Origin: Pseudomonas frederiksbergensis
GTDB taxonomy: Bacteria > Pseudomonadota > Gammaproteobacteria > Pseudomonadales > Pseudomonadaceae
Direction: 5' to 3'
NCBI RefSeq assembly: GCF_017114915.1
Contig: NZ_JAAUOE010000010.1
Span: 44,082 to 108,081, forward strand
Length of the DNA stretch: 64,000 nt
Below the pieces are notes generated by a model. It was not told where the DNA came from. It saw only the letters and a list, made by a program, of their open reading frames with translations, and searched no databases. Positions 1 to 7,890 of the stretch are shown here, in pieces. A program made the position numbers and the translations under genes. How positions within the stretch are numbered: position 1 is the stretch's first letter; every line of letters starts with the position of its first letter.

Positions 1-711
1 CTGTGGGGCACCAACGGCATCGGCTACAACGTCGACAAGGTCCGCGCTGCACTGGGCGACAAGGCTGCGCTGGACTCCTGGGAATTGATATTCAACGAAC
101 AGAACCTGGCCAAGCTCGGCGAATGCGGCGTGGCCATGCTCGACTCGCCTTCGGAGATGCTGCCGGTCGCCCTGCACTACCTGGGCTTGCCGCCCAACAG
201 CACCGACCCCGAGGACTACAAGAAAGTCCAGGCGCTGTTGCTCAAATTGCGCCCGCACATCGCCTACTTCAACTCCTCAAAATTCATCAGCGACCTGGCC
301 AACGGCAACATCTGCGTGGCGGTGGGTTGGTCCGGCGCGATGCTGGAAGCCAAGACCAACGCCGAACAGGCGGGCAATGGCGTGAAAATCGCCTACAGCC
401 TGCCGAAGGAAGGAGCGCCGGTGTGGTTCGACACCTTGGTGCTGCTCAAGGACGCGCCGCATCCACAGCAAGGCCTGGCATTCATCGACTACTTGATGCG
501 CCCCGACGTCATTGCCCCGGTCAGCGATCACCTGTCTTACCCCAACGGCAATCGCAGCGCGACACCGCTGGTGGCCGAAGCGACCCGCAACAACCCCGCC
601 ATTTACCCTCCGGCCGAGGCCATGGCCAAGCTGTTCACCCTTGAACCTCTGCCGAAGGCGACCGAGCGCATACGCACTCGCGTCTGGAGCGTTGTGAAGA
701 ACGGTCAGTAA
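1..711 (+). CDS. Polyamine-type ABC transporter substrate-binding protein (3' part, PotF-like)
   Basis: The reading frame is open from base 1, so the signal peptide and N-terminal lobe lie outside the window and 236 codons remain. The visible part matches the C-terminal half of PotD/PotF periplasmic proteins that bind putrescine or spermidine: GTNGIGYN near the edge, VGWSGAMLEA in the middle, then YSLPKEGAPVWFDTLVLLKD, LAFIDYLMRPD and a C-terminal RIRTRVWSVVKNGQ. These proteins deliver ligand to a PotGHI-type permease. The P1-family peptidase begins about 40 bases downstream, so the two may share a transcript, which would suggest an amide or peptide substrate rather than a classic polyamine. 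Family is secure; the ligand is not. Confidence 0.85.
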   Translation: MWGTNGIGYNVDKVRAALGDKAALDSWELIFNEQNLAKLGECGVAMLDSPSEMLPVALHYLGLPPNSTDPEDYKKVQALLLKLRPHIAYFNSSKFISDLANGNICVAVGWSGAMLEAKTNAEQAGNGVKIAYSLPKEGAPVWFDTLVLLKDAPHPQQGLAFIDYLMRPDVIAPVSDHLSYPNGNRSATPLVAEATRNNPAIYPPAEAMAKLFTLEPLPKATERIRTRVWSVVKNGQ

Positions 712-750
712 GTCCCTTTTTTCTGCCACGAATTGACGATGAGAGAAACA

Positions 751-1881
751 ATGAAACCACGTGCCCGCGACCTGAACATTCAGTTCGGACAACTGCAACC
801 CGGCCCCCTCAACGCCATCACCGATGTGCCCGGCGTACGGGTCGGCCACAGCAATGTGCGAGGACGAACCGCCAATGGCCGCGACATCCATACCGGCGTC
901 ACGCTGATCGAGCCCCGTGCCGGTTCCACCAATCAACAGCCGTGCTTCGCCGGCGTCCATGTGCTCAACGGCAATGGCGATGCCACGGGGCTTGAATGGA
1001 TTCGCGAAGCAGGCTTGCTGACCAGCCCGATCGCCTTCACCAACACCCACAGCCTGGGCGTGGTGCGTGATGCGCTGATTGCTCTGGATCGCCAGGACCA
1101 GCCCGACGACGGGCGTCTTTACTGGAACATGCCGGTGGTGCTGGAAACGTTCGACGGTTTGCTCAACGACATCAATGGCTTTCATGTGCGTCCTGAACAT
1201 GTGGCCGAAGCGTTGCGCACAGCCGTCGGCGGCCCGGTCATCGAAGGCGCGGTGGGCGGCGGCAGCGGGATGATCTGTCATGAATTCAAGGGCGGGATCG
1301 GCACCGCATCGCGGCGGCTGAACGCAGCGCAGGGAGGCTGGACCGTCGGCGCCATCGTCCAGGCCAATCACGGCATTCGCAGTGAGTTGCGCGTCGATGG
1401 TTATCCGGTGGGACGTTATATGGAGCAGGTCGACTCGCCCTTCCTCAAAGCCTCCCTGCCGCATCCGGGCATGGGCTCCATCGTGGTCTGCCTGGCCACC
1501 GACGCACCGCTATTGCCGCACCAATGCACACGCCTGGCGCAACGTGCCAGCCTCGGCCTGGCCCGCACCGGCGGCGGCAACGAAGACCACAGCGGTGATA
1601 TCTTCGTGGCCTTCGCCACCGGTAACCGGCACGTGCCGCCGGCTGCTTACGAAGGCAAGGGCGCCCCCACCTGCGACCAACTGAGCATGGTCAACAACGA
1701 CCACATCAGCGAACTGTTCCTGGCCGCCACCGAAGCCGTGGAAGAAGCCATCATCAACGCCCTGCTGGCCGCGAACACCCTCGAAGGCAATGGCCATACG
1801 GTGCCGGGCCTGGACGCCGACACTTTGCTCAAAGCGTTGCGCCAGGCCGGTTGGCCGGGGGAGCAGACTAATGGTACTTGA
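751..1881 (+). CDS. P1 family peptidase (DmpA-like L-aminopeptidase / D-esterase)
   Basis: Family S58 (DmpA) N-terminal-nucleophile hydrolase of 376 residues. Visible family motifs are ITDVPGVRVGH near the N-terminus, GAVGGGSGMICHEFKGGIG in the middle and HSGDIFVAFAT in the C-terminal part. By homology the proenzyme cleaves itself just before the Ser of HSGD (about residue 281), which becomes the catalytic nucleophile. Members release N-terminal amino acids from small peptides, amides or beta-peptides. ATG 751 is chosen because GAGAG lies five bases upstream; TTG 733 and ATG 739 are also in frame. Position directly after the binding-protein gene suggests that it processes the imported compound; this is an inference. 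Confidence 0.87.
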   Translation: MKPRARDLNIQFGQLQPGPLNAITDVPGVRVGHSNVRGRTANGRDIHTGVTLIEPRAGSTNQQPCFAGVHVLNGNGDATGLEWIREAGLLTSPIAFTNTHSLGVVRDALIALDRQDQPDDGRLYWNMPVVLETFDGLLNDINGFHVRPEHVAEALRTAVGGPVIEGAVGGGSGMICHEFKGGIGTASRRLNAAQGGWTVGAIVQANHGIRSELRVDGYPVGRYMEQVDSPFLKASLPHPGMGSIVVCLATDAPLLPHQCTRLAQRASLGLARTGGGNEDHSGDIFVAFATGNRHVPPAAYEGKGAPTCDQLSMVNNDHISELFLAATEAVEEAIINALLAANTLEGNGHTVPGLDADTLLKALRQAGWPGEQTNGT

Positions 1882-1945
1882 GTACACACTCGCGGCTTCC
1901 TACGATGATGATACGCAGCGGTTGGAGGTTTAGGCCGTTGCGTAG

Positions 1946-2012
1946 GTGGTGGGTGAACTGAACCCCAATAAGCCCACCACTTGTTTCATGCGCATCTTGA
2001 GCCTCTGGGCTC
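1946..2012. other. Gene-free stretch with two inverted repeats
   Basis: Two hairpins follow the peptidase gene. Arms GTGGTGGG (1946-1953) and CCCACCAC (1973-1980) pair across a 19-base loop, and GAGCC (1999-2003) pairs with GGCTC (2008-2012). Neither has a T-tract directly after it; the terminator at 2028-2051 does. No coding sequence is seen here. Confidence 0.4.
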
Positions 2013-2025
2013 TACTTCCTCCCCA

Positions 2026-2646
2026 TCAAAGAGCTTTGAGGCTCTTTTTTTGTCTGTCAAAAGCGAAAAGCTCACGACCCAACACACGCGCCGTCTCCAG
2101 ATGAACCGTCGGCTCCTGGATTTCCGATTCGAGCAGCAGTTCGGACGTGACCACGCGGGCGCCGCAATAATCGAAGATCCCATGGTCGATCTGTGTCTTC
2201 ATGGCATCGGCATAACCGTGGCGCGCATAGGTTCCTGCGTCGGCACCGCCAACCCCCACCAGATGAACCCGCAGATGGCGAAGTTTCTTCTCTAACTTGG
2301 CATCCGCGCTGAAATCGAACGCCCAGCCATTGGCGAACACACGGTCGATCCAGCCTTTGAGCAGCGCCGGCATCGACCACCAATACACCGGATAGACCAG
2401 TATCAACGCATCGGCGCGATCGATTCGTGCCTGCTCGGCGGTCACATCCGCGGGAGGCGGTGCTTCGCGGTGATGGACGGCGAGATCGGCCGCGCCGAAC
2501 CGCGGATCGAACCCTTGCGCCCAAAGGTCTGCAATTTCGAAAGAGTGAACGGAATCAGCCTCGGATACACCTTCAGCGATGTGCCTGGCGAGGCTATGGG
2601 TGAGCGACTTGGGATCATGGTGAGCCACAACGATGAGCGCATGCAT
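2026..2646 (-). CDS. NAD(P)H dehydrogenase (quinone), flavodoxin-like fold
   Basis: This 206-residue protein belongs to the NQO1/MdaB/KefF flavodoxin-fold family, which uses FMN or FAD for two-electron reduction of quinones and electrophiles in the cytoplasm. It starts with a beta strand and FMN loop (MHALIVVAHHDPKSLTHSLA), followed by DALILVYPVYWWSMPALLKG and WIDRVFANGWAF, the usual family pattern. It is transcribed away from a TetR regulator gene 100 bases off, and the interval contains an inverted repeat, so repression by that regulator and induction by an electrophile is the likely arrangement. The last codons overlap a terminator for the gene on the other strand. Confidence 0.88.
   Translation of the reverse strand: MHALIVVAHHDPKSLTHSLARHIAEGVSEADSVHSFEIADLWAQGFDPRFGAADLAVHHREAPPPADVTAEQARIDRADALILVYPVYWWSMPALLKGWIDRVFANGWAFDFSADAKLEKKLRHLRVHLVGVGGADAGTYARHGYADAMKTQIDHGIFDYCGARVVTSELLLESEIQEPTVHLETARVLGRELFAFDRQKKSLKAL
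2028..2051 (+). terminator. Rho-independent terminator for the peptidase transcript
   Basis: AAAGAGC (2028-2034) pairs with GCTCTTT (2041-2047) across a six-base loop, followed by further Ts on the + strand. It would end rightward transcription of the peptidase operon. It lies inside the last codons of the oppositely oriented oxidoreductase gene, so the same bases encode that protein's C-terminus. Confidence 0.6.
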
Positions 2647-2696
2647 GTCGAAAACTCCTGCGACGGAATGAGTGATTGAGGGTGAAAGACGAGCCT

Positions 2697-2743
2697 TATA
2701 TACTCTTGGTAAGTTACGTTCAGTAAGCTACTTTTGGTATATA
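2697..2743. promoter_or_regulatory. Divergent promoter region with inverted repeat, probable TetR operator
   Basis: Arms TATATAC (2697-2703) and GTATATA (2737-2743) are exact inverted copies. Between them lie near-identical direct copies TAAGTTAC and TAAGCTAC. The block fills the short gap between the divergent oxidoreductase and TetR genes and ends four bases before the TetR ATG, a typical place for an autoregulated operator. Confidence 0.5.
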
Positions 2744-2746
2744 GCC

Positions 2747-3388
2747 ATGTCAAGCACCGAAACACCCGAGCAAGATTCCAGCCCGCAACCACGCCGCCGG
2801 ATGTCGCGGGAAGAGCGCCAGCGCCAGTTGCTGGACGTCGCCTGGCAACTCGTTCGAGAAGAAGGCACGGACGCGTTGACGCTTGGCCGGCTCGCCGAGC
2901 AGGCCGGTGTGACAAAACCGGTGGTTTACGATCACTTCACCACCCGCCCCGGGCTGCTGGCGGCGCTCTATCAGGAGTTCGACGCGCGTCAGACCGCACT
3001 CATGGATGCCGCGCTTCAAACCAGTGAGCCGACGCTGGCCAGCAAGGCAACGGTCATTGCCTCGTCTTATGTCGACTGCGTCCTGCTTCAGGGCCGCGAG
3101 ATACCCGGCGTGATCGCGGCGTTGACCAGCTCGCCCGAGCTGGAAAAGATCAAGCGCGAGTACGAAGCGATCTTCATGGACAAGTGCCGCAATGCCCTGC
3201 TCCCCTTCGCCGGAACCGGTGATATCGCGCCGGCGAGTCTGCGGGCGATGCTCGGTGCCGCCGAGGCGCTGTCCCATGCCGCCGCGACTGGAGAAATCAC
3301 GGCTTTGCAGGCGCAAGACGAACTCTTCGAAACGATCATGGCGATGGTCGAAAGAAGCGCGCGCCTCGGAGGCGGCCTCGAAGCCTGA
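2747..3388 (+). CDS. TetR/AcrR family transcriptional regulator
   Basis: The 213-residue protein has a TetR DNA-binding domain: RQRQLLDVAWQLVREEGTDA, then the helix-turn-helix around residues 45-65 (LGRLAEQAGVTKPVVYDHF). The rest is a helical ligand and dimerisation domain. ATG 2747 gives the normal short N-terminal arm; an upstream in-frame start at 2672 would run through the operator and is rejected. Divergent orientation to the quinone oxidoreductase gene suggests it represses that gene and itself. The ligand cannot be read from the sequence. Confidence 0.87.
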   Translation: MSSTETPEQDSSPQPRRRMSREERQRQLLDVAWQLVREEGTDALTLGRLAEQAGVTKPVVYDHFTTRPGLLAALYQEFDARQTALMDAALQTSEPTLASKATVIASSYVDCVLLQGREIPGVIAALTSSPELEKIKREYEAIFMDKCRNALLPFAGTGDIAPASLRAMLGAAEALSHAAATGEITALQAQDELFETIMAMVERSARLGGGLEA

Positions 3389-3527
3389 ATGGCATTACAA
3401 CGCCTGGCAAAGCAGCTTCAAGAGGAGACAAAGGCCCGTCAGGACAGCAGCGTAATGCCACCTATACTCAAGCCACCTTCCCCCCACGGGGACCTGCGCT
3501 AACGACAATAAAAAGCAGAGGTGGAAC

Positions 3528-5285
3528 ATGGTCTGGCAGCAAATCTACGACCCCTTCGGTAACCCCGTGCTATCGACCCTCATGGCGGCGGTGCCGGTGG
3601 TGGTGATGCTGGTTTCCCTGGCGTTTTTCCACATCAAGGCGCATCTGGCGGCGTTGCTGGCCCTGGGCTCGGCCTTGTTGATCGCAATTTTCGCCTTCGG
3701 CATGCCGGCGAACATGGCGGGCTCGGCCGCACTGTTCGGCGCCGCCAACGGTCTGTTGCCGATTGGCTGGATCGTGCTCAACATCATTTTCCTGCATCGG
3801 CTGACCACCGAAAACGGTTCGTTCAAGGTGCTGCAAGACTCCCTGGCGCGCATCACCGACGATCGACGTTTGCAATTGCTGCTGATTGCCTTCTGCTTCG
3901 GTGCCTTCTTCGAAGGGGCCGCCGGCTTCGGCACTCCCGTGGCGGTGACCGGGGCCATTCTGATCGGGCTGGGTTTTTCGCCCCTGGCCGCGTCTGGCCT
4001 GGCGTTGATCGCCAATACCGCGCCGGTGGCGTTCGGCGCTCTGGGCACGCCCATCATCACCCTGGCCAAAGTGACCGGGCTGGATGAAATGGAGCTGTCG
4101 ATGATGGTCGGCCGGCAGTTGCCGTTTTTCTCGGTGATCGTGCCGTTCTGGCTGATCTGGGCCTTTGCCGGCTGGCGCAAGATGCTGGAAATCTGGCCGG
4201 CGATTCTGGTTGCCGGGGTCAGCTTCGCCATACCGCAGTTCCTCGTCTCCAACTACCACGGGCCCATGCTGGTGGACGTGATCGCCGCGCTGATTTCCAT
4301 GACCTGCCTGACCGGTTTCCTCAGGGTCTGGAAGCCGGCCACGGTGCATACCTCCGCCGCCCTGTCTGGCCGGGCCGACACCTCCAGGGTGGATGCGGAC
4401 CCGGACGAGCAACCCAGCGAAATATTCACCAGCGATGCAAAACCCGCCGTGATGCGCGCCTGGATGCCGTGGATCATCCTCACGGTGTTCGTTTTCGCCT
4501 GGGGCACTCAAAGCTTCAAAAACCTGTTCGATACACGGCCGGCGATCGATCCGCAAACCAGCTCGGCCAGGCTTGATCCTCAGGGCAAGCCGATGCGCGA
4601 AGCGAACCCGATCTTTGCCCCGACCGTGACCTTCACCACGATTCACCAACAGATCGAAAAAGTCCCACCCGTGGTGCCCGCGCCGAAAACCGAGGATGCG
4701 ATCTACAAGTTCACCTGGTTCACCAGCACCGGTAGCGGCATCTTGCTGGCGGCGATTCTCGGTGGGCTACTGATGGGCTATTCCATCCCGCAACTGGTAC
4801 ACCATTACTTGCGAACGCTATGGGTGGTTCGCTATTCGCTCATCACCATCGTGGCCATGCTCGCCCTCGGTTTCCTGACCCGCTACTCGGGCCTGGACGC
4901 GACCATGGGCCTGGCCTTCGCCGCAACGGGGATTTTCTATCCGATGTTCGGCACCCTGCTCGGCTGGCTCGGCGTGGCCCTGACCGGCTCGGACACGGCC
5001 TCCAACGTGTTGTTCGGCGGCTTGCAACGGGTGACCTCCGAGCAACTGGGCCTGAGCCCGGTACTGATGGCCGCGGCCAACAGTTCCGGCGGAGTCATGG
5101 GCAAGATGGTCGACGCCCAGTCGATCGTGGTCGCATCCACCGCCACCCGCTGGTACGGCCATGAAGGGGAAATTCTGCGCTACGTGTTTTTCCACTCCGT
5201 GGTGCTGGCGATTCTGGTCGGCGGGCTGGTGACGTTGCAGGCGTATGTCGCGCCGTTCAGCCATATGGTGGTGGGCGGGCACTGA
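3528..5285 (+). CDS. lldP: L-lactate permease
   Basis: This 585-residue LctP-family inner-membrane transporter imports lactate (and usually glycolate) with protons. It starts MVWQQIYDPFGNPVLSTL, typical of the family, and has a dozen or more hydrophobic segments. Conserved features include FGAFFEGAAGFGTPVAVT and, near the C-terminus, ALTGSDTASNVLFGGLQ with ANSSGGVMGKMVDAQSI. A hydrophilic loop of about 100 residues around residues 275-390 is normal for long LldP proteins. AGAGGTGG lies just before the ATG. In many pseudomonads lldP sits with lldD/lldE and an lldR regulator; here it stands alone, and the nearest 2-hydroxyacid dehydrogenase is the YdiJ-like gene at 59.3 kb. Confidence 0.93.
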   Translation: MVWQQIYDPFGNPVLSTLMAAVPVVVMLVSLAFFHIKAHLAALLALGSALLIAIFAFGMPANMAGSAALFGAANGLLPIGWIVLNIIFLHRLTTENGSFKVLQDSLARITDDRRLQLLLIAFCFGAFFEGAAGFGTPVAVTGAILIGLGFSPLAASGLALIANTAPVAFGALGTPIITLAKVTGLDEMELSMMVGRQLPFFSVIVPFWLIWAFAGWRKMLEIWPAILVAGVSFAIPQFLVSNYHGPMLVDVIAALISMTCLTGFLRVWKPATVHTSAALSGRADTSRVDADPDEQPSEIFTSDAKPAVMRAWMPWIILTVFVFAWGTQSFKNLFDTRPAIDPQTSSARLDPQGKPMREANPIFAPTVTFTTIHQQIEKVPPVVPAPKTEDAIYKFTWFTSTGSGILLAAILGGLLMGYSIPQLVHHYLRTLWVVRYSLITIVAMLALGFLTRYSGLDATMGLAFAATGIFYPMFGTLLGWLGVALTGSDTASNVLFGGLQRVTSEQLGLSPVLMAAANSSGGVMGKMVDAQSIVVASTATRWYGHEGEILRYVFFHSVVLAILVGGLVTLQAYVAPFSHMVVGGH

Positions 5286-5570
5286 TTCAGACGGTGTCGG
5301 GCTGCCGATCCGCGCCTTGTTTTTGGCGCTGCTGCGGCCCTGACGCTGACAATTTGTCGGACAAGGCAACATCCTCTTGTATGATGGCCCGCTTCAAGAG
5401 CGGGCCGCGGATTCAGACTTGCCAATGACCACCGGAGCAACTCCGGCCTGGCGCTCTCAGGGCACACATCGCTTTTTCCAGTGTTAACAGCACGGCGCTT
5501 TCCTGAAGCGCGCCCGGCAACTGTGCCCGGTGCTCACCTAATCCGGGAATGCAGTCGTTGAGGAGTTTTG
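5286..5570 (+). promoter_or_regulatory. Structured intergenic leader before TonB receptor
   Basis: No gene is seen in this 285-base gap. It contains three hairpins in a row: GGCCCGCT (5386-5393) with AGCGGGCC (5399-5406); CCGGAG (5432-5437) with CTCCGG (5441-5446); and GCGCTT (5495-5500) with AAGCGC (5506-5511). A TATGAT -10-like hexamer lies at 5380-5385. No Fur box was found, unlike the other two receptor genes in the window. It may be a regulatory 5' leader, or a lactate-permease terminator followed by the receptor promoter. The receptor ribosome-binding site AGGAG is at 5561-5565. Confidence 0.4.
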
Positions 5571-7760
5571 ATGGATATGCTTGACCGGACCTCCCGCCAC
5601 GGAGTGTCCGCCCCGCGGTTCGCGCTCAATCCCCTGAATCTGGGCCTGTTGCTGGCCAGCGTGGTGCCTTCGGCCTGGGCCGTCGAGACCGAATTGCCGG
5701 CGATGACGGTCACTGGCGAAGACACCTCCGGTTATCAGGTCAGCAGCGCTTCAGTCGGCGGTTTCGAGGCGGCGCCATTACTTGATACACCGGCCTCGAT
5801 TTCGGTGGTCAATGAAGCCTTGATCAAGGATCAGCAGGCCCGCCTGCTCAGCGAAGTGCTGCGCAACGACGCCTCGGTGGGTGAAAGCTATGCGCCGGTC
5901 GGCTATTACGAAAACTTCGTCGTGCGCGGCTTCTCCCTCAACTCCGCCAGCAGTTACAAGATCAACGGCCGCACTATCACCGGCGAACAGAACGTCGGGT
6001 TGGAAAACAAACAGCAGGTGGAGTTGCTCAAGGGCCTTTCCGGCTTGCAAAGCGGTGTCAGTGAGCCCGGTGGGCTGGTCAACTACGTGACCAAGCGGCC
6101 GACCGATGTACGTTCGGTCACCGTCTCTACCGACGATCGCGGCAGCGGTTACCTGGCCACCGACGTCGGTGGCTGGTTCGGCAGCGAACAGCAGTTCGGC
6201 CTGCGCGCCAACCTGGCCCATGAAGACCTCCATTCCTACGTCGAACACACCCATGGCCAGCGTGATTTCGCCTCCCTGGCCTTCGACTGGAACATCAGCC
6301 CCGATGCTCTGCTGCAGCTGGATGTCGAGTACCAAACCAAGGAACAGCGTTCGGCGCCAGGTTACCAATTGCTCGGCGGTTCCAGCCTGCCGCACCACGC
6401 CTCGCCGAAAAAGCTGCTGGCCCACCAGAGCGGTTCGAAGCCGGTCACCACCGATGCGCTGAACCTCAATGGCAACTTCGAATACCGTTTCAGCGATCAA
6501 TGGAAAGGCAGCCTCAGCGCCTCGCGCAGCCGGGTGGTGATCGATGACTACAGCTCGTTCGCCTGGGGTTGCTACGGTTCCGCCAGTTGCGCCGGCGCTA
6601 CGGTGCCGAACTACTTCAGCCCCGAGGGTGACTACGACATTTACGATTTCCGCAGCCCCGACGATACCCGCCGCAACGACGAGGTGCAGGCTGCCCTCAG
6701 CGGTCACTTCGAGACCGCCGGCCTGAGCCATGAGCTGAGCGTCGGCACCAGCGCATTGCGTCGCGTAGTGGACAAGCGCGATGCCATCAACGTCATGATC
6801 GGCAGTGCCAACATCGACAGCGAACCGGCTGACGTTGCCCGCTACGAGGGCCCGCTCAACGATTCCTACCGACGGCTGGACAGCCGACAGTACGGGCTGT
6901 TTTTCAATGACCGGATCAGCTTCAACGAGCAATGGCAGACCGTGCTTGGCGGGCGCGAAGTACGCCTGGATGAAGAAACCTTCGACAGCCAGGGCGACAC
7001 CACCCGGCACACTCAACGCTACGTGTTCCTGCCCCAGGCCGCGCTGATCTACAAGCCGGTGCAGGACCTGTCGCTGTACACCCGCTACAGCAAGGGACTG
7101 TCCCTGGGCGGCGAAGCGGCGTGGTTCACCACCAATGCCTATGAAATCCTTGCGCCCACTGTGTCGCGACAAATCGAGGCGGGCATCAAGTACGACTGGC
7201 AGCGAATCAGCCTCGCCGCGGCGCTGTTCCAGATCCGCCAGGCCTACCAATATTCGCGACCGAATGACGACGGCACCTTCACGTTCACCCAACAGGGCGA
7301 ACAGAAGAACACCGGACTGGAACTCACGGCCAATGGCTGGGCCAGTCAGCGCCTGCAGATTAGCGCCAGCGTCGCGGCGATCCGCGCACGGGTTATCGAC
7401 AGTGGCACACCGGCTTATGAAGGCCACCAGACGATCAACGTGCCGACCCTGCGCGCCAGCCTCTATGGCGACTACGCCCTGCCCTGGTTCGACGGCCTGG
7501 CGCTGCTCGGCGGGGTGCAATACAGCGGCAGCAAGTACGCCAACCGCCAGGGCGAAGTGCAGACCGGCGCCTACGCCATCTTCAACATCGGCAGCCGCTA
7601 CAGCACACGCATCGACGGCTACGACACGGTGTTCCGGCTGACCGTGGACAACCTCTTCGATAAACGCTACTGGCGTGATGCCGGTGAATACCTGGGCGAT
7701 GGCTACCTGTTCCAGGGCGCGCCACTGACCGCCCGGTTGAGTGCCTCGATCAACTTCTGA
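5571..7760 (+). CDS. TonB-dependent siderophore receptor
   Basis: This outer-membrane receptor has 729 residues. A signal peptide runs to about residue 37 (cleavage after SAWA), followed by a TonB-box-like LPAMTVTG, a plug domain (TPASISVVNEALIKDQQ, VVRGF, GLSGLQSGVSEPGGLVNYVT) and a beta-barrel ending in the aromatic residue of LSASINF. There is no N-terminal signalling (STN) domain, so it is a plain FhuA/FoxA-type receptor that does not signal to a surface-sensing sigma factor. ATG 5571 has AGGAG five bases upstream; TTG 5568 is less likely. It stands alone between lldP and a convergent second receptor, with no uptake or biosynthesis gene beside it. The ligand is unknown, though the class usually takes ferric hydroxamates or xenosiderophores. 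Confidence 0.9.
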   Translation: MDMLDRTSRHGVSAPRFALNPLNLGLLLASVVPSAWAVETELPAMTVTGEDTSGYQVSSASVGGFEAAPLLDTPASISVVNEALIKDQQARLLSEVLRNDASVGESYAPVGYYENFVVRGFSLNSASSYKINGRTITGEQNVGLENKQQVELLKGLSGLQSGVSEPGGLVNYVTKRPTDVRSVTVSTDDRGSGYLATDVGGWFGSEQQFGLRANLAHEDLHSYVEHTHGQRDFASLAFDWNISPDALLQLDVEYQTKEQRSAPGYQLLGGSSLPHHASPKKLLAHQSGSKPVTTDALNLNGNFEYRFSDQWKGSLSASRSRVVIDDYSSFAWGCYGSASCAGATVPNYFSPEGDYDIYDFRSPDDTRRNDEVQAALSGHFETAGLSHELSVGTSALRRVVDKRDAINVMIGSANIDSEPADVARYEGPLNDSYRRLDSRQYGLFFNDRISFNEQWQTVLGGREVRLDEETFDSQGDTTRHTQRYVFLPQAALIYKPVQDLSLYTRYSKGLSLGGEAAWFTTNAYEILAPTVSRQIEAGIKYDWQRISLAAALFQIRQAYQYSRPNDDGTFTFTQQGEQKNTGLELTANGWASQRLQISASVAAIRARVIDSGTPAYEGHQTINVPTLRASLYGDYALPWFDGLALLGGVQYSGSKYANRQGEVQTGAYAIFNIGSRYSTRIDGYDTVFRLTVDNLFDKRYWRDAGEYLGDGYLFQGAPLTARLSASINF

Positions 7761-7835
7761 TTCGCCGGACGGGAGCGAAGCCTGGTACTGAGCTCGCCGA
7801 CGCCTGATGCGCCGTCGAGACTAAAGATGACCGCC

Positions 7836-7870
7836 GCCCCGTTCCGCCGGCTACACGGGCAGAACGGGGC
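7836..7870. terminator. Inverted repeat between convergent receptor genes
   Basis: GCCCCGTTC (7836-7844) and GAACGGGGC (7862-7870) are perfect inverted copies with a 17-base loop, placed between the 3' ends of two convergent genes. It probably acts as a bidirectional transcription stop, although neither side has a clear T-tract. Confidence 0.45.
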
Positions 7871-7890
7871 AGCGCGTCAACGCGGTGCGA

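Noticed and set aside
3570..4649. 359-codon minus-strand frame across lldP
   Set aside because: His/Gln/Arg-rich shadow peptide opposite a clear permease gene.
5460..5570. Possible cobalamin riboswitch before the TonB receptor (GGCAACTGTGCC resembles a B12 core piece)
   Set aside because: The other conserved blocks of the B12 element are missing or in the wrong order, so only a structured leader is reported.
5778..7520. 580-codon minus-strand frame across the first TonB receptor
   Set aside because: Antisense shadow; the receptor motifs are all on the plus strand.
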